Source of the DNA: Bacillota bacterium
Lineage (GTDB): Bacteria; Bacillota; Clostridia; Christensenellales; SZUA-584
NCBI GenBank assembly: GCA_023391105.1
Contig: JAEWBO010000011.1
Span: 1 to 64,000, forward strand
Length of the DNA stretch: 64,000 bases
Direction of reading: 5' to 3'
Of the stretch, positions 7,452 through 14,461 are shown piece by piece; the first letter of the stretch is position 1, and each line of letters begins with the position of its first letter. The translations under genes and the position numbers were made by a program. The notes under the pieces are model-generated. The model did not search any database, was not told the origin of the DNA, and saw nothing but the letters and a program-made list of their open reading frames with translations.

Positions 7452-9476
7452 TTAATTAATCACTGTTTTTTCAAATTTCTGCGAAAATCGCGCATTTGCA
7501 GTTTGACGCCATAAAGAATACAATTCATGATTTTCAAGTTTTATCTGTTGAACAATTTCTCTTGTTTGCGTCAAAAGCGTCATATCCTTTATCAAATTAG
7601 CCATATACAAATCAGACATACCGCTTTGCTTGTTGCCAAGGAATTGTCCGGGACCACGCAGGCTAAGATCTTCCTCCGCGATTTTAAATCCGTCGTTTGT
7701 TTTGCACATAATCGACAGTCGAGCGTTGCCCGGTTTATCCGACATCAAAAAACAATATGAGGTTTTTTGCCCCCGCCCCACACGACCACGGAGTTGATGA
7801 AGCTGTGCAAGACCAAAACGCTCTGCGTTTTCAATCACCATAATTGTGGCATCAGGGACATCCACACCCACTTCAATGACTGTTGTGGACACAAGAATGG
7901 GGAACTCTTTGTCTTTGAAGCGCCTCATGATATCGTTTTTTTCCTGCGGCTTTAACCGTCCATGCAGCAATGCGACGGCGTTTTCGGAAAAACGCTGCTT
8001 CAGTGATTCATAAACCTGTTCGGATGAGCGGACATCGAGTGCGTCGCTGTCTTCCACAAGCGGGCAAACCACAAAAATCTGAGCGCCCTTTTGAAGCTCT
8101 TTTTTGATAAAGCCATACATATCGGTACGTTTTGATTCCGGCACCAAAAACGTTTTGACAGGCTGTCGCCCGGGAGGCATTTCGTCGATGATGGAAATAT
8201 CCGCTTTGCCATAGAGTATCAACGCTAGTGTACGCGGAATAGGCGTGGCCGACATAATCAGCGTGTGCGGTGCGCATGCTTTTGTCTCCAGCATCGCGCG
8301 CTGACCCACTCCAAAACGATGCTGTTCGTCGGTGATTATCAGACCGAGATTCGCAAACCGGACATTATCGTATAGCACAGCATGCGTCCCAATCAGAATA
8401 TCCGTTTGTCCGCTCGCGATATTTTCATAGATGACGCGGCGCTGAGCAGCTGGCGTGCTGCCAGTTAAAAGCTCCATGTTTATACCTACGTCGCAGAATA
8501 TCTTCTGAGCGCCCGCAAAATGCTGTGCGGCGAGCACCTCGGTAGGCGCCATGAGTACGCATTGACAGCCACTTTTCACGCAAATGTGCATGGCATAAAA
8601 TGCGGGTGTGGTTTTGCCGCTTCCCACATCGCCCTGAAGCAGCCTGTTCATCGGTTTTTCCATCTTCAAATCATTTTCAATTTCGTTCATAACTCGCAGC
8701 TGTGCGTGAGTGGGCTTATAACCCAGGCGATTAAAGAAAATTTGTTTATCAGATTCACCTGCTGCCATTTGAACAGCACCGTACTGCGCGGCTGTCTCAC
8801 GCTCTGAAAGTGCAATGTTGAAGAACAGCAGTTCTTCGAATATGAGCCGTCTTTTTGAAAGCGCCAGCGCTTCTTCGCTTTCCGGGAAATGAATATTGGC
8901 GATCGAAAAGTTGAGCTCTGCTAGTTTATGTTTGGTTCGAAATTCATTTGGCAATAAGTCTTCAAGCTGTCCGTATACCGTGCTAATGGCGGATCTGACC
9001 GCCAGACGCATCGTTTTTTGCGTGAGTCCAGCCGTCAACGAATAGACAGGATTAAGCCCCGTATGCTGCTTGCCCTGCTTCTCCATATGTGGATTGGTAA
9101 ACTGAAAAGTTCGTCCCACTCTCTTGACAGAACCGGAGACATAGACTTTATCGCCGTCTCTGTACATTTTGCGGATATAAGGTTGATTGAAAAAAACAGC
9201 CTCAACCCAGCCTGTTTCGTCTTTTAACGAAAATTTTGCTAGATTAAGACCGCTTTTGACTCTTCTGAAAGACGGTTCACCCGCAATCACCGCGGTAACA
9301 TTGAAAACTTCGCCGTCTTCAAGCTCGTTGATACGAGCGCTTGTTCCTTGGGATTCATAATCCCGAGGCATATAGTAGATCAGGTCGGTCACGCTGACGA
9401 TACCCAGCTTTTTTAATAGCTGGGCCTTTTTTTCGCCAACGCCTTTAATGGCTGCAACGGGACCATCAAGTGTCAT
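7452..9476 (-). CDS. recG: ATP-dependent DNA helicase RecG
   Basis: RecG regresses stalled replication forks and processes Holliday junctions. At 674 residues it has the usual layout: an N-terminal wedge/OB region (to about residue 200), then two helicase lobes. The motifs are Walker A GDVGSGKT, the DEQH box ITDEQHRFGVGQR, motif III MSATPIPRTLAL, and motif VI QLRGRVGRG. Directly after Walker A the usual VVA is TPA. The start shares one base with the fakA stop (TAATG). Confidence 0.95.
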   Translation of the reverse strand: MTLDGPVAAIKGVGEKKAQLLKKLGIVSVTDLIYYMPRDYESQGTSARINELEDGEVFNVTAVIAGEPSFRRVKSGLNLAKFSLKDETGWVEAVFFNQPYIRKMYRDGDKVYVSGSVKRVGRTFQFTNPHMEKQGKQHTGLNPVYSLTAGLTQKTMRLAVRSAISTVYGQLEDLLPNEFRTKHKLAELNFSIANIHFPESEEALALSKRRLIFEELLFFNIALSERETAAQYGAVQMAAGESDKQIFFNRLGYKPTHAQLRVMNEIENDLKMEKPMNRLLQGDVGSGKTTPAFYAMHICVKSGCQCVLMAPTEVLAAQHFAGAQKIFCDVGINMELLTGSTPAAQRRVIYENIASGQTDILIGTHAVLYDNVRFANLGLIITDEQHRFGVGQRAMLETKACAPHTLIMSATPIPRTLALILYGKADISIIDEMPPGRQPVKTFLVPESKRTDMYGFIKKELQKGAQIFVVCPLVEDSDALDVRSSEQVYESLKQRFSENAVALLHGRLKPQEKNDIMRRFKDKEFPILVSTTVIEVGVDVPDATIMVIENAERFGLAQLHQLRGRVGRGQKTSYCFLMSDKPGNARLSIMCKTNDGFKIAEEDLSLRGPGQFLGNKQSGMSDLYMANLIKDMTLLTQTREIVQQIKLENHELYSLWRQTANARFSQKFEKTVIN

Positions 9477-11107
9477 TATTCCACCGCAAACACAAACGGA
9501 TAAACGGGTTGTCCGCCGAACTGCAGTTCCACATCAAAATCGTCGTATTCGTCTCTGACCAAATCGCCGACCTGGTTCGCGAGCTCTTCCGTGACGCCTT
9601 CTCCATAGAAGATCGTAATCACGCTGTCATCATCAGTAACCATATCTTTTAACAACTGGCGGCATGTTTCAAACATATCGCCCGTATGGCAAGTGATATC
9701 TCCGTCGAGTATGCCGAGCAGTTCACCTTTTTTGATCGTCTGTCCGTTTATTTTTGATTCGCGCACAGCGCTGGTCACCTGACCGGTTTTTACCGAGGTG
9801 ATAGCCTTCTTCATGCGTTCCGTGTTCTCTTCGAAATCAAGATCAGGATTAAACGCAAGCACACCCGTGATTCCCTGCGGGAACGAGCGTGACGGTATCA
9901 CATGCACATTTTTATCTGAAAACTGTGCAGCCTGCTCAGCGGCAAGTATGATGTTCTTATTGTTTGGAAAAACAAAAACATTGTTGGATGGCGCTTTTTC
10001 TATCGCTTTGGTAATCGTTTCGGCAGACGGATTCATCGTCTGACCGCCTTCAACCACTTCATCCACCATAAATTCTTTAAATATATTGACGATGCCTGAG
10101 CCCGCCGCAACCGTCACAACCGCCATTTCTTTACTCGGCTTTGATTTGGGCTCGTCGTTTTCATGTTCAAACAGTTCCGTATGTTGCTCGCGCATGTTAT
10201 CAATTTTAATGCGAGACAGCTCGCCGAATCTTGATGCAAACTGAAGGGCTTTGCCCGGCGCGTTTGTATGCACATGCGTTTTGATCAGCTGCAGATCACC
10301 CACAACCAGCACACAATCACCGATTTTCATGAGCTTTTCACGGTAACGGTCTATGTCATCCTGTGTCACGGATTCATGTATATTCTTTATAAAAAATTCT
10401 GTACAATAGCCAAATTCAATCTCTTCCGAATCAACCGTATTCGTAAAATCAACAGTCGTCTCCGGTTCAAGTTCGATATTATCCGTGATGGCTTCACCGT
10501 CAAGCGCCATTTTGAAGCCGCGGTATATCACCAGAAGGCCTTTGCCGCCTGCGTCTACGACGCCCGCTTCTTTAAGCACCGGCAGCATATCCGGCGTTTT
10601 CAGCAGTGTCTGAGAACCGTTTTCTAGAACGGCATCAATGAGCATATATATATTGTCGCCTTTTGAAGCACTTCTTAGCGCTGCTTTGGCCATTTCTCTG
10701 GCGACAGTCAGTATCGTCCCTTCCTTGGGTTTCATAACGGCTTTATAAGCGGCGTCTACGCCCTCCTGCATGGCCTTTGCGAAGTCCGTTGGTCCTGCTG
10801 TTTCCAAATCACCAAGGTTCTTGGAAAGCCCGCGGAAAAGCTGAGAAAGAATAACGCCCGAATTGCCCCTTGCTCCTTTAAGCGCTCCGAGAGACAACGC
10901 ATCGCCAACATGACTGATCTTTGACGTATCAGCCGATCTGACTTCTCTGACAGCCGACATCATCGTCAAAGACATATTGGTTCCCGTATCGCCATCCGGC
11001 ACAGGAAAAACGTTAAGCGCATTCAACCCTTTTTTGTTCTTATCTAGTAAAGCGGCTGCTGATAAAACCATATCTTTAAACAGCTCACCGGTCAACCTCT
11101 CTTGCAT
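9476..11107 (-). CDS. fakA: Fatty acid kinase catalytic subunit-like protein (DhaL/DAK2 domain)
   Basis: This 543-residue protein is the YloV/FakA type. FakA phosphorylates fatty acids held by a separate FakB protein, for entry into phospholipid synthesis. The N-terminal DhaL domain shows NVFPVPDGDTGTNM, with its magnesium-binding aspartates, and GARGNSGVILSQLFRG. The C-terminal part has the FakA pattern with VFPNNKNIILAAEQAA and IFYGEGV. No FakB (DegV) gene is in the window. It follows the Asp23-like gene by 11 nt, as in many Bacillota. Confidence 0.9.
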   Translation of the reverse strand: MQERLTGELFKDMVLSAAALLDKNKKGLNALNVFPVPDGDTGTNMSLTMMSAVREVRSADTSKISHVGDALSLGALKGARGNSGVILSQLFRGLSKNLGDLETAGPTDFAKAMQEGVDAAYKAVMKPKEGTILTVAREMAKAALRSASKGDNIYMLIDAVLENGSQTLLKTPDMLPVLKEAGVVDAGGKGLLVIYRGFKMALDGEAITDNIELEPETTVDFTNTVDSEEIEFGYCTEFFIKNIHESVTQDDIDRYREKLMKIGDCVLVVGDLQLIKTHVHTNAPGKALQFASRFGELSRIKIDNMREQHTELFEHENDEPKSKPSKEMAVVTVAAGSGIVNIFKEFMVDEVVEGGQTMNPSAETITKAIEKAPSNNVFVFPNNKNIILAAEQAAQFSDKNVHVIPSRSFPQGITGVLAFNPDLDFEENTERMKKAITSVKTGQVTSAVRESKINGQTIKKGELLGILDGDITCHTGDMFETCRQLLKDMVTDDDSVITIFYGEGVTEELANQVGDLVRDEYDDFDVELQFGGQPVYPFVFAVE

Positions 11108-11118
11108 GTCGTTCCCCC

Positions 11119-11469
11119 CTAAACCCTAATGCCGTTTACTGTCACATCAACTTTATCAACATTTAAACCTGTAATTTTTTCGACCTTATATTTGACAGTA
11201 TCAATGACATTTGATGCTACGGCGGAAATGGATACGCCATATTCCACGATCACAAATAGATGTATACGTACAACATCGTTTTCTGTTGTAATCTTAACAC
11301 CTTTGTTTAAGTTTTCGCCTTTAAGCAGCTCGACAATGCCATCCATCGCCTTTTGAGAAGCCATTCCCACGATTCCATAACAATCCATCGACGCCAAACC
11401 GGCAAGATTTGAGAGAAATTCGTCAGAATACACGACCTTCCCGAATGATTTTTGCTGTACGACAGCCAT
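11119..11469 (-). CDS. Asp23/Gls24 family envelope stress protein
   Basis: The 116-residue product belongs to the YloU/Asp23 family, small alpha/beta proteins linked to the cell envelope and often paired with fakA. Family features are the N-terminal GKVVYSDEFLSNLAGLA, the central YGIVGMAS, and the C-terminal VEKITGLNVDKVDVTVNGIRV. It has no membrane segment. AGGAGGC precedes the ATG and a sigma-A promoter lies about 45 nt upstream. Its exact biochemical function is not established. Confidence 0.92.
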   Translation of the reverse strand: MAVVQQKSFGKVVYSDEFLSNLAGLASMDCYGIVGMASQKAMDGIVELLKGENLNKGVKITTENDVVRIHLFVIVEYGVSISAVASNVIDTVKYKVEKITGLNVDKVDVTVNGIRV

Positions 11470-11514
11470 CGAAAAGCCTCCTTGCAGTCATTACCGTAAA
11501 AATCCGGCGAATTT

Positions 11515-11543
11515 AATCTATCGCGTTTTTGAATTCGAGTCAA
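11515..11543 (-). promoter_or_regulatory. Sigma-A promoter of the asp23-fakA-recG operon
   Basis: TTGACT (complement of 11538-11543) and TAGATT (11515-11520) are separated by 17 nt. It diverges from the rpmB promoter, and the two -35 elements are about 40 bp apart. Confidence 0.7.
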
Positions 11544-11583
11544 GCGATTTCAAACAATTGAAACGAAAATTTAAGATTTTGTC

Positions 11584-11612
11584 TTGCAAATTGGCATCTT
11601 CAATGTTAAAAT
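11584..11612 (+). promoter_or_regulatory. Sigma-A promoter of rpmB
   Basis: TTGCAA (11584-11589) is followed after 17 nt by TAAAAT (11607-11612). A start near 11620 leaves a short leader containing the GAGAGGTG ribosome site. Confidence 0.7.
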
Positions 11613-11654
11613 ATTTTTCGTGCTATTTTTGGGTTAAAGAGAGGTGTAAAGACA

Positions 11655-11843
11655 ATGGCAAAATACTGCGAGGTTTGCAACAAGGGCATCGTATCGGGAA
11701 ACACTGTCAGCCATTCCAACAGAAAATCCAGAAGAACATGGTCACCCAATGTTCAGCGTGTTCGCTCGATCGTTGACGGAGCTCCCAAAAGAATGTATGT
11801 CTGCACAAGGTGCCTGCGCTCAGGCAAGGTGACCCGCGGATAA
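11655..11843 (+). CDS. rpmB: 50S ribosomal protein L28
   Basis: L28 is a 62-residue protein of the large ribosomal subunit. The N-terminal MAKYCEVCNKG and the later YVCTRCLRSGK give two Cys-x-x-Cys pairs, the zinc-binding C+ form. The basic centre contains HSNRKSRRTW. GAGAGGTG lies 8 nt before the ATG. It is one of only two plus-strand protein genes here and faces spoVM and thiN, the same arrangement as in Bacillus subtilis. Confidence 0.97.
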   Translation: MAKYCEVCNKGIVSGNTVSHSNRKSRRTWSPNVQRVRSIVDGAPKRMYVCTRCLRSGKVTRG

Positions 11844-11866
11844 TCGTTCATAGATTAACCAGAAAA

Positions 11867-11896
11867 CGGGGCTGCCTTTTATGGGCGGTCCTTTTT
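11867..11896 (+). terminator. Terminator of rpmB, possibly bidirectional
   Basis: GGGGCTGCC (11868-11876) pairs imperfectly with GGGCGGTCC (11883-11891), with one bulged G, and five T follow. On the minus strand the same hairpin is followed by CGTTTT, so it may also end the spoVM transcript. Confidence 0.65.
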
Positions 11897-11911
11897 GCTT
11901 TGCTCTTTTTG

Positions 11912-11956
11912 GGGGCTGCTAAATTCTTTTTTTGTGAAAATGTTTATAGCAGCCCC
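11912..11956. repeat. Perfect 10-bp hairpin with long loop between rpmB and spoVM
   Basis: GGGGCTGCTA (11912-11921) and TAGCAGCCCC (11947-11956) are exact inverted repeats with a 25-nt AT-rich loop. The right arm could also pair with GGGGCTGC of the rpmB terminator, giving alternative structures. There is no T tract on either outer side. Its role is unknown. Confidence 0.7.
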
Positions 11957-11965
11957 TATGTATGC

Positions 11966-12031
11966 TTACTTGAAAAGTTTTCTGAGTAGCCCGCGAAATA
12001 TCCGCGGCGCTTTAAAACAATAGATTCTCAA
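11966..12031 (-). CDS. spoVM: SpoVM-like amphipathic sporulation peptide (21 residues)
   Basis: GGAGGTGGATAAG precedes a TTG start. The peptide reads LRIYCFKAPRIFRGLLRKL and ends FK. It aligns without gaps to the start of Bacillus SpoVM (known: MKFYTIKLPKFLGGIVRAML...). Tyr4, Lys7, Pro9, Gly14 and Arg17 match, and residues 2, 3, 10 and 15 are conservative changes. SpoVM marks the forespore membrane by its curvature and recruits the coat scaffold SpoIVA; Pro9 is essential in Bacillus. Position also fits: thiN, then spoVM, then convergent rpmB, as in B. subtilis. It is 5 residues shorter than the Bacillus peptide. Confidence 0.85.
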   Translation of the reverse strand: MRIYCFKAPRIFRGLLRKLFK

Positions 12032-12048
12032 CTTATCCACCTCCAACG

Positions 12049-12213
12049 TCAACATATTTTCCTAATCAGAATAAAGCATCCCGCAGCAATGAGCGTCACT
12101 CCGAGCAACGCCAGCCACATCCAGTACGGCATAAAGCATATTAAAAGTATGATGCCGATGGAAATAACGAAGCCAGCGAGGATTCTTCGCATGAGACAGT
12201 TTCCGCACAACAC
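12049..12213 (-). CDS. Small two-helix membrane peptide (54 residues), function unknown
   Basis: A GTG start at 12213 follows GGAGGTGATAAC, a near-perfect ribosome site. The product begins MLCGNCLMRR, has hydrophobic segments at about 12-27 and 32-49 with PYWMW between them, and ends LIRKIC. The charge pattern suggests an integral membrane hairpin. It lies 67 nt after thiN and 17 nt before spoVM, so it is probably co-transcribed with spoVM. I do not recognise a family. The ribosome site, the length and the coding-like sequence support a real gene. Confidence 0.65.
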   Translation of the reverse strand: MLCGNCLMRRILAGFVISIGIILLICFMPYWMWLALLGVTLIAAGCFILIRKIC

Positions 12214-12280
12214 GTTATCACCTCCGTGAGCGTTACTGCAATAAGTCCTGCTATATCATACGAATTGCCCGATGGAAGTG

Positions 12281-12919
12281 TTACGCTTTGCCTCTAATCT
12301 TTATAATGAGCGCAATGCCGCCGGAAATGGATAGATGAACCGGATTTTTCTTTATAGTATTGCTGATACCTCTGGACGAATCTGTACGAAGCGCCAGATG
12401 CTCGAGTGGATATTCAAGATTTTTTGCGTTGACGATTAAGTCTCCCGTCAACGGATGGATGGATACAGTCTGTCCGATGCGGCCATTGAAGCCGTGTTCA
12501 CCTGTGGCGGCCCACATCTCATTATAGTTATCAATTATGCGGCAGTGAACACCCGCATGCAGTGCCCGTACCAGCATAGCGAGATTAGCCAATGTATGAT
12601 CCATGCGCCGTCCTGTGGCGCCCAATATGACGATCTCGTCAGCACCGGTATTAAGCGCATGGTTCATGGCTGCTTCCGTGTCCGTCTCGTTTTTTGCTCT
12701 TTGGAGCTTTATGATTGATGAGCCGCCTGATTCAAGCCTTGAAACGGTTTTGGGGTCGGCAGTATCAATATCCCCGATAATATAATCCGGCGATAAAGCA
12801 TATCGGTCGAACACAGCGGCTGCGCCGTCGACGGCTATTGTGATATCAGCATTTTTCTCATGCTTTAACAGGTCGGGTTTGCGGGGAGAAACGCCGCCTG
12901 AAACGATTAAACATTTCAT
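12281..12919 (-). CDS. thiN: Thiamine pyrophosphokinase
   Basis: ThiN transfers pyrophosphate from ATP to thiamine, giving TPP for salvage. The 212-residue protein has the family motifs IAVDGAAAVF, DYIIGDIDT (metal site), NETDTEAAMNHAL, ILGATGRRMDHTLANL, and a C-terminal beta domain with SRGISNTI. The ATG overlaps the rpe stop by 4 nt. The Rpe-ThiN-SpoVM order is the one found in Bacillus. Confidence 0.95.
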   Translation of the reverse strand: MKCLIVSGGVSPRKPDLLKHEKNADITIAVDGAAAVFDRYALSPDYIIGDIDTADPKTVSRLESGGSSIIKLQRAKNETDTEAAMNHALNTGADEIVILGATGRRMDHTLANLAMLVRALHAGVHCRIIDNYNEMWAATGEHGFNGRIGQTVSIHPLTGDLIVNAKNLEYPLEHLALRTDSSRGISNTIKKNPVHLSISGGIALIIKIRGKA

Positions 12920-13572
12920 TTTTCCAGCTTGAGGCGGCTGATCATGTCTTTGGGATCCTCCGCAGCAAACACGGAATTGCCAGCCACGATGACATTGACA
13001 CCGGCGTCAGCCACAAGCTTTGCATTGTGAGCGCCCAGTCCCCCGTCCATTTCAATATCGATGGAAAGCCCACGTGTATCAATCATCGTTTTGAGTTCCT
13101 GGGCTTTGCGTACAGAATACGGAATAAAGCTTTGACCGCCATAACCGGGATTAACCGACATCAAGAGCACCATGTCGATCTGATCCAGCACATAATCCAA
13201 CACACTCAGCGGCGTATGAGGATTCAGCGACACACCGCATTTTTTGCCGGCGGTCTTGATAAGCTGTATCGTTCTGTCCAGATGCGTCGTGGCTTCAGCA
13301 TGTACCGTAATGATATCCGCACCCGCCTCGGCGAACTCAATCACATAACGTTCAGGTTCAACGATCATCAAATGAACATCGAGCGGCAGTTTGGTATGTT
13401 GCCGAAGATCCTGTACCATTTTTTGGCCAAATGTGATATTTGGGACGAACTTACCATCCATCACGTCACAGTGAATGTAATCTGCGCCTGCTTGCTCGAG
13501 CATTTTAACAGCGTCATATATCTTGGTAAAATCCGCTGAGAGTATGGACGGTGCAACCTTAATCATATTCAT
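12916..13572 (-). CDS. rpe: Ribulose-phosphate 3-epimerase
   Basis: Rpe interconverts ribulose 5-phosphate and xylulose 5-phosphate in the pentose phosphate pathway. It is a 218-residue TIM barrel. The metal ligands and catalytic acids lie in IHCDVMDGKFVPNITFG, DVHLMI and IEMDGGLGAHN, and NPGYGGQSF forms the flexible loop. Two nearby ATGs (13572 and 13566) are possible, and AGAGGTT is closer to the first. The start lies inside the end of rsgA (14-nt overlap). Confidence 0.96.
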   Translation of the reverse strand: MNMIKVAPSILSADFTKIYDAVKMLEQAGADYIHCDVMDGKFVPNITFGQKMVQDLRQHTKLPLDVHLMIVEPERYVIEFAEAGADIITVHAEATTHLDRTIQLIKTAGKKCGVSLNPHTPLSVLDYVLDQIDMVLLMSVNPGYGGQSFIPYSVRKAQELKTMIDTRGLSIDIEMDGGLGAHNAKLVADAGVNVIVAGNSVFAAEDPKDMISRLKLEK

Positions 13573-14461
13573 GCAACCTCTTTTCTTCTAATTCTTTTAA
13601 AATAGTCAGGTATCGCTGATACCGTCCTTCACTGATCAATCCCTTGGCGACAGCCTCTTTCACACCGCATTTCGGTTCCTCTGCATGCAGGCATGAGGTG
13701 AAACGGCAGTTTTGAGCGTAGGAACTCATATCGTCATAATAAAAACTAAGCTCTGCAGGCAGCAGATCAGCGTTTTCCAAGAAAGAAAAACCCGGCGTAT
13801 CCACAACCATGCCCGATATATCATCCATTACAAGCAATTCCGCATGACGCGTGGTATGGCGGCCTCTGTCCGTCTTCTTGGAAAGGCCTCCTGTTTCCAA
13901 CGAGAGCACCGGGAATAGCGTATTGAGTATGGAAGACTTGCCAACAGCTGATTGGCCCGCAAAACACGTGCTACGGCCTTTGAGATGGCTTTTTAAATCA
14001 TCAAGCCCTTCACCTGTAGCGGCCGACACGAGCACGCATGAACAAACACCCTGATATTCTTTAAGCAACGAGCTTATTGATTCGTCATCAGCGGCATCGC
14101 ATTTATTAAAAACGAGGAACGGTAATATCCCCGCTTTTTTGCTTTGAACGATCAGCTTATCGCATAGCAAACAGTCTGCTTTTGGCTTTTGGACAGATAC
14201 AACGATAGCGGCCTGATCGATATTGGCAACGTGCGGACGATGAAGCTCGTTGCGCCGCTCACAAATTTCTTCAATAAAACCGTATGCGCCTTCACTTGTG
14301 GTGAAGTGGACATTATCCCCCGGAAGCGGAATCACCTTATCGTTGCGAAAACGGCCTTTTGCCTTACACTCATGGACTTGTCCATCGTCATCGCGAACAT
14401 AATAGAATCCGCCGATGCCTTTTATAATCGTCCCTTTTTTATTCGCTGACACGTTTGACAA
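13559..14461 (-). CDS. rsgA: Small ribosomal subunit biogenesis GTPase RsgA
   Basis: RsgA (CpgA/YloQ) is a circularly permuted GTPase that checks late 30S assembly. Of its 300 residues, the first 75 or so form an OB fold. The GTPase motifs then appear in permuted order: FNKCD (G4), ATGEGLDDL, then GQSAVGKSSILN (G1) and DTPGF (G3). The C-terminal zinc domain has the Cys and His residues of CRFTSCLHAEEPKCGV. It is coupled with prkC by a 23-nt overlap. In Bacillus, CpgA is a PrkC substrate. Confidence 0.95.
   Translation of the reverse strand: MSNVSANKKGTIIKGIGGFYYVRDDDGQVHECKAKGRFRNDKVIPLPGDNVHFTTSEGAYGFIEEICERRNELHRPHVANIDQAAIVVSVQKPKADCLLCDKLIVQSKKAGILPFLVFNKCDAADDESISSLLKEYQGVCSCVLVSAATGEGLDDLKSHLKGRSTCFAGQSAVGKSSILNTLFPVLSLETGGLSKKTDRGRHTTRHAELLVMDDISGMVVDTPGFSFLENADLLPAELSFYYDDMSSYAQNCRFTSCLHAEEPKCGVKEAVAKGLISEGRYQRYLTILKELEEKRLHEYD

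Noticed and set aside
12144..12151. CATACTTT as a sigma-E -10 element for spoVM
   Set aside because: No convincing -35 at the right distance, so not listed as a promoter.
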